Assembly: GCF_001669775.1 (NCBI RefSeq)
Contig: NZ_LXWK01000011.1
Span: 930,001-994,000, forward strand
Length of the DNA: 64,000 nucleotides
From: Rheinheimera sp. SA_1
GTDB taxonomy: Bacteria > Pseudomonadota > Gammaproteobacteria > Enterobacterales > Alteromonadaceae
Reading direction: 5' to 3'
Below are positions 19,145 to 26,400 of the stretch, in pieces. The stretch's first letter is position 1, and every line of letters begins with the position of its first letter. A program made the position numbers and the translations under genes. Under the pieces are notes generated by a model, which did no database searches, was not told the DNA's origin, and saw only the letters and a list, made by a program, of their open reading frames with translations.

Positions 19145-19756
19145 ATGACGACAAAAGTTAAAAAACATCAGGACCCTGCCCTGGCGCAAGCCAGGCGGGA
19201 GCAAGTGTTAACCGCCGCCGCCGATTGTTTTCGCCGTCGCGGTTATCATGGCGCCGGGATGGCCGAAATTTCCAAAACCGCCGGCATGAGCCCGGGTCAT
19301 ATTTACAATTATTTCGACGGCAAAGAAGCCATTATTGCCGGCATTATCGAGCAGAATATGGCGGATCTGTTTTCGTTGCTGGCCGGTTTTGCCGAGTGTG
19401 ATGGCGATTTGGTACAAGCGATGGTGGATGGCGCCGATTATGGTGTGGAGAAAAACCTGGATCCGGCGTACGCCGCCCTGCAGCTGGAAATGCTGTCCGA
19501 AGCCGCGCGCAACGATAAAGTCGCCACCTTATTACGCCACGCCGACGACAGCATGCGGGCACAACTAAAACTGTTACTGGCAGGACCCCAAGGTAGCTTG
19601 CGCACCCTGCCCGACTTTGAGGTCGACGCCCGCATCGAACTGCTGGCCTCAGTCTACAACGGCCTGCTGGTCCGCGCGGTGCTGCACCCCCAGCTCGATC
19701 GCCAGCAACTATTGCAGGCGTTAAGACCCTGGCTGCGACAGTTGTTGGCGGCATAG
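19145..19756 (+). CDS. TetR/AcrR-family repressor of the RND operon
   Basis: About 203 residues. The N-terminal TetR helix-turn-helix lies around residues 15-60, with RRGYHGAGMAEISKTAGMSP and HIYNYFDGKEAIIAGII, the standard recognition-helix signature. The variable C-terminal helical domain would bind inducers. GCGGAG at 19133-19138 favours ATG 19145; starts inside the pump gene are rejected. As the third gene of the adaptor-pump operon, with a palindromic operator over the operon promoter, it is most likely an autoregulating repressor released by pump substrates. Confidence 0.9.
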   Translation: MTTKVKKHQDPALAQARREQVLTAAADCFRRRGYHGAGMAEISKTAGMSPGHIYNYFDGKEAIIAGIIEQNMADLFSLLAGFAECDGDLVQAMVDGADYGVEKNLDPAYAALQLEMLSEAARNDKVATLLRHADDSMRAQLKLLLAGPQGSLRTLPDFEVDARIELLASVYNGLLVRAVLHPQLDRQQLLQALRPWLRQLLAA

Positions 19757-19774
19757 CACAAAAGTAGTTAAAAA

Positions 19775-19893
19775 GTAGGGCGTCACTCACCGCGGCAGCG
19801 GTAGTGCGCCGAACTTATCGTTAGCAATACATCCAAATGAAATGCACCAACCGGCTCGTAGGGCGTCACTCACCGCGGCAGCGGTAGTGCGCC
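19775..19893. repeat. Two direct copies of a 36-bp REP-like palindrome
   Basis: Identical 36-base copies at 19775-19810 and 19858-19893 (start to start 83 bases). Each is itself an interrupted palindrome: arms GGCG-CACT-ACCGC and GCGGT-AGTG-CGCC with single-base bulges. That is the shape of REP sequences moved by REP-associated tyrosine transposases. They lie downstream of the tetR gene and could also act as transcription attenuators or mRNA stabilisers. No transposase gene is visible in the window. Confidence 0.8.
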
Positions 19894-19940
19894 AAGCCCA
19901 AAACATCCAAAAACCCCATAACTTGACACACCCACCCAAA

Positions 19941-20013
19941 CTCAGTACAAAGCGCTGTCCCCGGCACTTTGTATTGAGTCTCCTGTATGTCTGAATCTGT
20001 CCCCACTTTGACA
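19941..20013. repeat. Composite palindromic element over the 5' end of the oxygenase gene
   Basis: A 12-bp stem with one G-T wobble (19941-19952 / 19967-19978, arms CTCAGTACAAAG and CTTTGTATTGAG) around a 14-base loop. It is followed by CTGAATCTGTCCCCACTTTG up to about 20013. Both TGCCGGGGACAG- and TGGGGACAGATTC-like words are ones I recall from REP/RAYT-associated repeats in gammaproteobacteria. The element covers the leftmost candidate start codon (19987) of the oxygenase, implying that its first codons may come from a mobile repeat. Confidence 0.55.
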
Positions 20014-20055
20014 TCACCCAATTGGCCCACCAAAACCAACTGGGTCGACCTCATC

Positions 20056-20607
20056 ATGCCGGACTTTTACCAACAAGGCTTAGCGATCCTGCCGCAAGCC
20101 ATCCCGGCAGATTTGTGCCAGGCGCTCTTGACCGAAGTGCAACAACACACAGATTTAACCGCCGCCGGTGTTGGCCGCGCGGGGCAACTGCAACAAAACA
20201 GCGAAATCCGCCGCGACCACACCGCCTGGCTCGACGGTTCGACCCAAGCACAACAAGACTACCTCGCATTGATGCTGCAACTACAACAACAAATGAACCG
20301 CCAATGTTTCCTCGGCCTCACCCACCACGAGTGCCATTTCGCCCGCTACCGCCAAGGCGACTTCTACCAAACTCACCTCGACGCCTTTCGCGGCCGCTCC
20401 AACCGCGTACTCACCACAGTTTTATATTTAAACGACGTACCAAGCGGCGGCGAACTGGTGATTTATGACGAAAACGAAGTTGAGCTGACGCGGGTACTGC
20501 CGCAAGCTGGCTTGTTAGTGACGTTCGAAAGCGAACGTTTTCCGCATCAGGTACTACCGGCGGAATTTGAGAGGTTTAGTATTGCGGGTTGGTTTCGCAA
20601 GGATTAA
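20056..20607 (+). CDS. 2OG-Fe(II) oxygenase (prolyl 4-hydroxylase-like)
   Basis: About 183 residues from ATG 20056 (a further ATG at 19987 would add 23 residues, of which the first ten or so are encoded by a repeat element). The C-terminal half is the double-stranded beta-helix of iron/2-oxoglutarate oxygenases. It shows the iron ligands in YQTHLDAF (HxD), the distal His in FPHQVLP, and a basic/Ser segment ERFSIAGWFRKD in the position that binds 2-oxoglutarate, though the usual Arg sits at ERFS rather than RxS. VLYLND and GGELVIYDE are typical of P4Hc-type proteins. It would hydroxylate a protein or small molecule; the substrate is unknown. It is a single gene. Confidence 0.85.
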   Translation: MPDFYQQGLAILPQAIPADLCQALLTEVQQHTDLTAAGVGRAGQLQQNSEIRRDHTAWLDGSTQAQQDYLALMLQLQQQMNRQCFLGLTHHECHFARYRQGDFYQTHLDAFRGRSNRVLTTVLYLNDVPSGGELVIYDENEVELTRVLPQAGLLVTFESERFPHQVLPAEFERFSIAGWFRKD

Positions 20608-20712
20608 ATCTTACGGGGTCGCAATAAGCGGGCGCCAGGAAATCCGCCTTTTACTGAAACATGATTGTTACTGCTGACTGCTCTGTTTAATAATATGTGC
20701 TGATCCGTGCAC

Positions 20713-20757
20713 TGCGACAATTTGTCGCACGCAGTCGCGCTGCACTGGCGCTAAAAT
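20713..20757 (+). promoter_or_regulatory. 17-bp palindromic site and -10 box upstream of the TonB-like gene
   Basis: TGCGACAATTTGTCGCA (20713-20729) is a perfect palindrome around a central T. A -10-like TAAAAT lies at 20752-20757, with no good -35. The site start is 39 bases before the -10, so its centre falls near -42, a usual activator position. A close variant lies at almost the same distance before the receptor gene. The regulator is unknown. Confidence 0.5.
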
Positions 20758-20823
20758 ACTGCCAGACTCAGCTTGTTAGCCCTGTCACTCTTAACCACAG
20801 TCGAAAGATGAAGCGCAACATCA

Positions 20824-21681
20824 TTGAAGATCCGGATCTATGTCAGCAGGCACCAGCCAATCCGCGGCGATTGCAGAGAGAACAACACCTTTGTTTGCTG
20901 TCATGCCGGCTGGCGCAGTTTATACGACAAGCCACTGACCGCAGTGCTACTCTCGCTGCTGTTACACTTTGCGCTGTTCTTCAGCGTTACATACTTTCTG
21001 CCAACACCTGTGCCGAGCGCTGCCGCAATGTCGGTGCAATTTATCAGCGTATCCGTCATTCCTACACCGCCGCCGCCTCAGAGCACGGCACTCACTCAGG
21101 CCGTGACAGCAGCTCTGCCCAATACAGCGGTTGCCACATCAGCAAGGCCAACACCAGACAGCAGCCCCCCAGCGCCGATGCCCAAGCTGGCCAAGCCTGC
21201 AGTCGCCAAAACGCTGCCCCTAACTCAGTCACCAACTCAGTCACCAACTCAGCGCTCCACAACGCCCGTAGTCACGCCACAGACGTTCACTGAGCATCCG
21301 CAATTCAGAGCCAATAGCGCTCAAGCCAAGGCGGAACCTATCAAGGAACAAACAACCGCTGAGGTAAGTCCTCATTCAAAACCCACCGAACCGCTGGTGC
21401 TGGCAGTTGAGCTTGCGGTGAATTGTCCGCATCGACCGGCCCCTGTTTATTCAGCCTCAGCCCGGCGCTTGCGGGAATCAGGGACGGTGCTGGTGAAAGT
21501 GTGGCTGAGCGCCAAAGGCGAGGTGGAAGACGCACAGATTGTCGAATCGAGCGGATATGTGCGCTTAGACAAGGCCGCCCTTGCGACCGTAAACCGTTGG
21601 CGCTGCAATGCCCCCTCCCGCAACGGCCAGCCGGCACCAGCAGTGGCACTGCAACCTTTTCATTTTGATTTAAACCGATAG
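20824..21681 (+). CDS. TonB-family energy transducer
   Basis: Up to 285 residues. A single transmembrane anchor (about residues 38-60, with LLSLLLHFALFFSV) is followed by a Pro/Ala/Thr-rich periplasm-spanning stretch (about 75-190, including two TQSPTQSP-type repeats). The C-terminal TonB domain has CPHRPAPVYSASARRLRESG, then GTVLVKVWLSAKGEVEDAQI, then LDKAALATVNRWRC. It passes inner-membrane proton-motive energy (with ExbBD, not seen here) to the receptor encoded downstream. The start is uncertain: the only start codon before the anchor in this frame is TTG 20824, without a good ribosome-binding site. An ATG at 20840 is in another frame and runs into a stop, so a frameshift at the N-terminus is possible. 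Confidence 0.82.
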   Translation: MKIRIYVSRHQPIRGDCRENNTFVCCHAGWRSLYDKPLTAVLLSLLLHFALFFSVTYFLPTPVPSAAAMSVQFISVSVIPTPPPPQSTALTQAVTAALPNTAVATSARPTPDSSPPAPMPKLAKPAVAKTLPLTQSPTQSPTQRSTTPVVTPQTFTEHPQFRANSAQAKAEPIKEQTTAEVSPHSKPTEPLVLAVELAVNCPHRPAPVYSASARRLRESGTVLVKVWLSAKGEVEDAQIVESSGYVRLDKAALATVNRWRCNAPSRNGQPAPAVALQPFHFDLNR

Positions 21682-21704
21682 CCGATCGCAAATTCGGCCA
21701 CCGC

Positions 21705-21750
21705 TGCGACAAAATGCCGCAGCATCAGCGCCGCCGGCTCTGTTTATAAT
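21705..21750 (+). promoter_or_regulatory. Palindromic site and -10 box upstream of the TonB-dependent receptor
   Basis: TGCGACAAAATGCCGCA (21705-21721) is a near-palindromic version of the site before the tonB-like gene. A consensus -10 TATAAT lies at 21745-21750, 40 bases from the site start, against 39 bases for the other gene. No good -35 is present, in line with an activator-dependent promoter. The factor is unknown. Confidence 0.5.
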
Positions 21751-21796
21751 TGCGCTCTCACTTTTTAAGCCGAATTAGAAAAACTCAGAGGCTCCA

Positions 21797-23992
21797 ATGC
21801 AATCATCACATCATTCAGGCAGAACCTTGCTTCTGTCATTATCGCCGCTGGCGCTGGCCTTCGCTTCCGCCTTTTCAGCCCATGCCGCGCCAGCCGAAGA
21901 GCAAGCAAAACTGCTCCCTGCGATCGAAGTCAAAGGCAGCATCGACGAGGTGGCTTTTGGCAACACCATCAATAAAGATCATAAAAAACAGCAGTTTGCC
22001 AGCGACGATACCGCCAAATTGCTGGAAAACATGCCTGGCCTGAGTTTCTATACCGGTGGCGGCGTGTCCAGTCTGCCGGCCATCAACGGTTTGGCCGATG
22101 ATCGACTGAAAATTTCGGTTGATGGGATGACCATCACGTCCGCCTGCCCGAATCACATGAACCCGGCCCTTTCTTATATTGCGCCGGTGGCGCTGAGCCA
22201 TATCAATGTGTATGCCGGGGTGGTGCCGGTGAGCCAGGGCGGCGACAGTATCGGCGGTGCGATTCATGTGGTGTCGGCCGCACCGGAGTTTGCAAAACCA
22301 GGTCAAGGTTATAAAACCTCTGGCAATCTGAGTGCTTATTATCGTGGCAATGGTGATGTAAAAGGCGCCAGCGCCCGGGCGAGCCTGGCTGCTGACGATT
22401 TCAGTCTGACTTACACCGGCAACACCGTGGATGCCGGCAACTATGAAGACGGGGATGGTGAGGTTGTGGGTGCCAGCCGCTATAAAGTGCGGAATAACGC
22501 CGTCAAACTGGCGATGAAACAGGGTGATGACCTGTTTTCGCTGGATATTGGCTGGCAGGATATTCCACTGCAGGGGTTTCCGAACCAGGCAATGGATATG
22601 ACCTACAACAAGAGTCTGTCGTTGAATGCCGCTTATTCGGGCGAGTTTAGCTGGGGTCTGCTGGAGACCCGCGCCTACCGGCAGAGCGTCCGGCATAAGA
22701 TGGACATTCTGCCGGAAAAAGGCGGCCAGATGCCGATGGATACCGACGCCGCCGATCTCGGATATTCGCTGCTGGCAACATCATCTCTCACCGAAAATCA
22801 GACGTTGCGGTTGGGTCATGAATTTCATCAATATAGCTTAGATGACTGGTGGCCAGCCTTAGCAAATAGCTTTATGGGGCCGCACGACTTCTGGAATATT
22901 CGCGATGGCAAGCGCCAGCGTTTTGCCCTGTTTGCCGAGCTGGACAACCAGCTCAACCAGAAGTTATCGACGCAACTGGGTGCCCGCCTTGAGCAGGTGC
23001 GGATGAATACCGGTGACGTGTCTGGTTACCATAGCGCAGCAGATGGCAGTTATGGCGGCATGATGGGATCAACGCCTTACGACGACAGCACCTACAAAAC
23101 CGACGCCGATGCCTTTAACGCGCAGGATCATCACACCGATGATCTGAACCTGGATCTGACCGCTGCACTACGCTATGTCAGAAACGAGACACAAACCTAT
23201 GACCTCGGTCTGTCGCGTAAAACCCGCTCACCGAATCTGCATGAGCGCTACATCTGGTCCAACGAAGCCATGATGGCGGGCCTGATGAACAACTGGTTTG
23301 GTGATTTGAACTCCTACGTCGGTGATATCAATCTGGAACCGGAAGTGGCTTATAGCCTGCGAATGAGCGCAGACTGGCACGACGCCGCGGATAAAGACTG
23401 GCAGCTGAAAGTGACGCCCTTCTACACGCTGGTGCAGGATTACATCAATGTAGAGCCGAATACCAACCCCAACCCATACAATATGAGCATGCTGGTCGGC
23501 CGGCAGTCACTACGCTTTGCCAACGACGATGCCAAACTGTATGGCGTTGATGTTTCAGGCAGCAAAGCATTGGGGCAATGGGCCGGTGATTGGACAGTTC
23601 GCAGCACCATCGCCTACGTCAGAGGCAAGGCGGACAGTGGCGATAATCTCTATAACATCATGCCGCTAAATATGCGGCTTGCGCTGGAACATCATCAGGG
23701 TCCATGGCGCAGTTCACTGGAAACCGAGATGGTGGCCAGCAAAGATCGCCTCAGCACCCTGCGGGCCGAACAACAAACGGCCGGTTACGCCCTGGTTAAC
23801 TTGCGCACCAGTGTCGAGCTGACCGCAACCATCCGACTTGACGCAGGAGTCGACAACCTGTTTGACCGCGCATATCGCCTGCCGCTCGGCGGACTAGAAT
23901 ACGCCTCAGCCGATATGATGATGGGCATAGACCCATCAACCATGCGTGGCGCAGGCCGCTCGGTCAACGCTGGCATCTCGGTAGATTTCTAG
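21797..23992 (+). CDS. TonB-dependent receptor, OprC/NosA-type (probable copper uptake)
   Basis: 731-residue outer-membrane receptor with a cleavable signal peptide (residues 1 to about 30, ending AHA). The plug domain (about 40-165) includes KLLENMPGLSFYTGGG and DGMTITSACPNHMNPALSYI; the beta-barrel ends in the usual terminal aromatic (VDF). Within the plug, Cys117-xxx-Met121 (CPNHM), and in the barrel His300-x-Met302 (HKM), match the CxxxM-HxM copper-binding residues described for Pseudomonas aeruginosa OprC. Copper binding is therefore likely, though only inferred. SRKTRSPNLHERY and the final DNLFDRAYRLPLGG are receptor-family landmarks. ATG 21797 follows AGAGG. It is probably energised by the TonB-like protein upstream; its 3' end is partly repeated downstream. 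Confidence 0.88.
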   Translation: MQSSHHSGRTLLLSLSPLALAFASAFSAHAAPAEEQAKLLPAIEVKGSIDEVAFGNTINKDHKKQQFASDDTAKLLENMPGLSFYTGGGVSSLPAINGLADDRLKISVDGMTITSACPNHMNPALSYIAPVALSHINVYAGVVPVSQGGDSIGGAIHVVSAAPEFAKPGQGYKTSGNLSAYYRGNGDVKGASARASLAADDFSLTYTGNTVDAGNYEDGDGEVVGASRYKVRNNAVKLAMKQGDDLFSLDIGWQDIPLQGFPNQAMDMTYNKSLSLNAAYSGEFSWGLLETRAYRQSVRHKMDILPEKGGQMPMDTDAADLGYSLLATSSLTENQTLRLGHEFHQYSLDDWWPALANSFMGPHDFWNIRDGKRQRFALFAELDNQLNQKLSTQLGARLEQVRMNTGDVSGYHSAADGSYGGMMGSTPYDDSTYKTDADAFNAQDHHTDDLNLDLTAALRYVRNETQTYDLGLSRKTRSPNLHERYIWSNEAMMAGLMNNWFGDLNSYVGDINLEPEVAYSLRMSADWHDAADKDWQLKVTPFYTLVQDYINVEPNTNPNPYNMSMLVGRQSLRFANDDAKLYGVDVSGSKALGQWAGDWTVRSTIAYVRGKADSGDNLYNIMPLNMRLALEHHQGPWRSSLETEMVASKDRLSTLRAEQQTAGYALVNLRTSVELTATIRLDAGVDNLFDRAYRLPLGGLEYASADMMMGIDPSTMRGAGRSVNAGISVDF

Positions 23993-24118
23993 CCCTTTGA
24001 ACCGAAAAAACGTAGGTGGATAAGCGAAGCGCTTTCCACCATGCGTGGCGCAGGCCGCTCGGTCAACGCTGACATCAAGGTAGATGTCTACCCGTTTAAA
24101 CCGAAAAAAAACGTAGGG
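23939..24118. repeat. Tandem duplication of the receptor gene's 3' end
   Basis: About 78 bases covering the last codons and stop of the receptor gene (from 23939) recur from 24038 with period 99. The shared left part ACCATGCGTGGCGCAGGCCG continues to a common ACCGAAAAAA...CGTAGG end. The second copy differs at scattered positions: the stop codon is altered (TCTAG to TCTAC) and ACCGAAAAAA has two extra A. It has no start of its own and is a non-coding relic. A REP palindrome lies between the copies. Confidence 0.8.
24015..24040. repeat. REP-like palindrome
   Basis: A 26-base imperfect palindrome, outer arms GGTGGA and TCCACC around AAGCGAAGCGCTT, just after the receptor stop and between the two copies of its 3' end. 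A close relative (three differences) lies in the opposite orientation at 34454-34479. The GGTGGATAAGCGAAGCG core is of the kind common in gammaproteobacterial REP families. Confidence 0.7.
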
Positions 24119-24348
24119 GCTATAAGCGCAGCACAGAGGGTTTATGATAAACCAATCCTTCACTTACAGTAGTCTGCCCTGACACGAGTCTGAGCGCCGT
24201 AATGAGCGAATAATGAACGTCAATATTCAATGCAAGCGCACAGTGAAAGTAAGAGGATTAACGATTCAATAAAGTAAGATTTTTATTTGACTCATGAACG
24301 GAATTATGAATCATTGAACGGTACTTTACGCATACAGGCACCAAATAA
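24119..24348. other. Intergenic stretch, left edge of AT-rich island
   Basis: With the repeats before it, this makes about 350 bases without a gene between the receptor stop and the three-gene cassette. Base composition becomes AT-rich here. TCATGAACGGAATTATGAATCATTGAACGG contains a loose repeat of ATGAACGG/ATTGAACGG; otherwise I see no feature. Confidence 0.5.
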
Positions 24349-25359
24349 TCAATTAGACGCACTATGAATGTTTTGATACAAGACCTTAGCGTAATCAGCT
24401 ACAAGCTTCTGTCTTAATTGCCTTGGCATAACAAATTCGGGCAGCGAATCTAACTTATCCAACAGTGTTGCTTTCGAGAAAATAAACTTAGTCAGAGACG
24501 CACGATTGCCTTTCAAACTGCTAGCCGACTGGACATCGTCGGGTTCCCTCTCAGTTTCCACAATAGTTAAGTGAAGCAACTTGAAAATGACGTACTCCGC
24601 ACCGATCGTTTGATTTAATTTGCCAATAAACTGCGGACTGCTTAACACTTTGAGAATACGAATCTTGTGAGCAAACGCATTGAGTTCGAGTGATTGAACA
24701 AGGTTCAAGAAGAATGGAATAAAGAATCGGGAAATTGACTTCGAAAAAGCCGTGAAATAGAAAAAGTCTTCAATGATATTTCTGAGAATATTCTCTGCGA
24801 ATGCATCTTCTTCAAACGCCATATCCAAAAATATATCAACACGATGGTTATTGGTCGAGATATTCACATTACTGACGAATTGAATGTTAGAGCTAAAGTA
24901 CTGACTACGTACTTCATCGGCCAAAATTGAACAGCCAATCGCTCGCATTTCTTCAATCTCTGGACGAAGATGACTCGAATCAGAAAAAAAGTTTATTCCA
25001 AAGTAATGTAGCTTAAGATTGTCAACGTCTTTCTCTGCTTTATCGCCAGCGTGAGTATACAAATATTGGTCAATACCGCAGCTCTTGTCTGTCAACACAG
25101 CATTCGAATAGACTTGCTGTTGCAACAAGGTTAGTCGAACTTCTCCAACGGTCGCTAGCAGGGAATGGATATCATGTGCAGTGATGTAACAATACTCACC
25201 CAGAAAAAAGTACGTACAACCATCTGCACCCAAGCTGGCTCTATCTTTAACACATTGCTGAAAAGAAAAAATCCAATCCGTGTAGCGTATTTGGTCATGA
25301 CGAGAAAGAAGCCTCGCGCCCACCAAGCATACGACAGCAGAATAATTTGACGTACTCAT
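24349..25359 (-). CDS. Uncharacterised protein, third gene of AT-rich cassette
   Basis: 336 residues, no family recognised. ATG 25359 is chosen for the strong ribosome-binding site AAGGAGGAG just upstream, which lies inside the end of the preceding gene; an earlier in-frame start would overlap that gene by more and has no such site. It is predicted soluble and mixed alpha/beta, with a Phe-rich, moderately hydrophobic region (about 210-245, FFYFTAFSKSISRFF) that is probably a buried helix pair. There is no signal peptide, no nucleotide-binding loop and no obvious metal or nuclease motif. It is the last gene of the cassette, two bases after the stop of the middle gene, so clearly co-translated with it. 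It is poorer in GC than the housekeeping genes on either side, suggesting transfer. It may be a partner or effector of a defence-type module, but nothing in the sequence proves that. Confidence 0.75.
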   Translation of the reverse strand: MSTSNYSAVVCLVGARLLSRHDQIRYTDWIFSFQQCVKDRASLGADGCTYFFLGEYCYITAHDIHSLLATVGEVRLTLLQQQVYSNAVLTDKSCGIDQYLYTHAGDKAEKDVDNLKLHYFGINFFSDSSHLRPEIEEMRAIGCSILADEVRSQYFSSNIQFVSNVNISTNNHRVDIFLDMAFEEDAFAENILRNIIEDFFYFTAFSKSISRFFIPFFLNLVQSLELNAFAHKIRILKVLSSPQFIGKLNQTIGAEYVIFKLLHLTIVETEREPDDVQSASSLKGNRASLTKFIFSKATLLDKLDSLPEFVMPRQLRQKLVADYAKVLYQNIHSASN

Positions 25360-25361
25360 AA

Positions 25362-26399
25362 CTACTCCTCCTTTGTAAAGCGAACAAACAAGCAATACCT
25401 GTCAATGTAATGCCGCATTTTCGTTTCCTTTTGACGCTCAATAATTGAAAAATCTGATGGATGCCGCAATTGAAAATAATTCTTAAGCGTAACCCTATCG
25501 TTTTCACGCTTTACCGCTTTTTTTTGAAACACCAAGGTGTATTTTCCTGGCTTTTTGTTATCAATTTTTACTTTAAGCTTAGCCGGATTTATTTGACCTG
25601 AACGGCATCCCAGTGAATAGAGAAGGAAATCAACCAGTTGCTCTGTACTCTCAAATCGGGCCGCTGCCACATCAATCAAGTTAGCTCCTTCGAGAAACCC
25701 CTTAAACTCTAACCATTTATTTAGATATTGTTGCAGTTGCAGCCTATTTTGTAGCATGCAGCTCATCGCAAAACTGTATGACTGAGGCGCAACGTCCTGA
25801 TCTAACAGCGGCGTAACAGAGGCAAAATCTTCTGGGAAATTGGTGCGATCAAAATCGAACTTCTGAGACAAGATATCAATCTTTTCCTGCCCCTCCAGAC
25901 TTCCGAACAGTGCTCTAAACATACATATGTCGAGCAACAAAAAAGTTAATACTTGTTCTAATGTCTTCCAAGGAGTCGCCAAAGATTGGAGAAAAACACC
26001 AGTTTGACGGCGGACGGATATCTGCTCAGCATTTTCATCACATTTTATCAAAGAGACAATGGTAGGGGTATTCTCAGTAGGCCCTGCCTCTAAAAGAGTT
26101 TCTAGAAAATGGTCGATAACAATACGGAGTTTGTGAATGCTACTTTTCTCTAGTCTTACGTTATTAATATGACCAGTTAATGCCGAGCCTCTCCCCACGG
26201 ATTTGTGCAGCCGTATATCAATACCTGAGACGTCTAATTCACCCAATATCGATATTTCATGTCCATACTTGTTAACCTTCTCAATAACATCCGAGAGCAG
26301 TACACATAACTTGTTAAAGTGTCTGCCGTTATCAGGCCTATCTGAAATGTAAAGAGCTTGTCGAGTGAGCTTGTCTTCCGTGTACGCTGGGTTACGCAT
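25362..26399 (-). CDS. Uncharacterised protein, second gene of AT-rich cassette
   Basis: 345 residues, no family recognised. It starts at ATG 26399, one base after the stop of the membrane-protein gene, and ends two bases before the third gene. It is predicted soluble. The N-terminal third is charged with GELDVSGIDIRLHKS; the middle has a hydrophobic helical stretch (LEQVLTFLLLDICMFRALFG, about residues 145-165). The C-terminal part is strongly basic (KLKVKIDNKKPGKYTL, KKAVKREND) and ends in MRHYIDRYCLFVRF. The basic C-terminus could bind nucleic acid or acidic lipid, but no known motif (Walker, HxH, PD-ExK, HEPN RxxxxH) is visible. Tight coupling with both neighbours implies a common complex or pathway. 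Confidence 0.75.
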   Translation of the reverse strand: MRNPAYTEDKLTRQALYISDRPDNGRHFNKLCVLLSDVIEKVNKYGHEISILGELDVSGIDIRLHKSVGRGSALTGHINNVRLEKSSIHKLRIVIDHFLETLLEAGPTENTPTIVSLIKCDENAEQISVRRQTGVFLQSLATPWKTLEQVLTFLLLDICMFRALFGSLEGQEKIDILSQKFDFDRTNFPEDFASVTPLLDQDVAPQSYSFAMSCMLQNRLQLQQYLNKWLEFKGFLEGANLIDVAAARFESTEQLVDFLLYSLGCRSGQINPAKLKVKIDNKKPGKYTLVFQKKAVKRENDRVTLKNYFQLRHPSDFSIIERQKETKMRHYIDRYCLFVRFTKEE

Positions 26400-26400
26400 C

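Noticed and set aside
19775-19893. CRISPR array from the 36-bp direct repeats
   Set aside because: Only two copies, palindromic, with a 47-base interval and no cas genes; the REP explanation fits better.
20697-21293. 198-codon open frame overlapping the TonB-like gene
   Set aside because: Out of frame with the clear TonB anchor and C-terminal domain, Cys/Arg-rich, no ribosome-binding site; it is a shadow.
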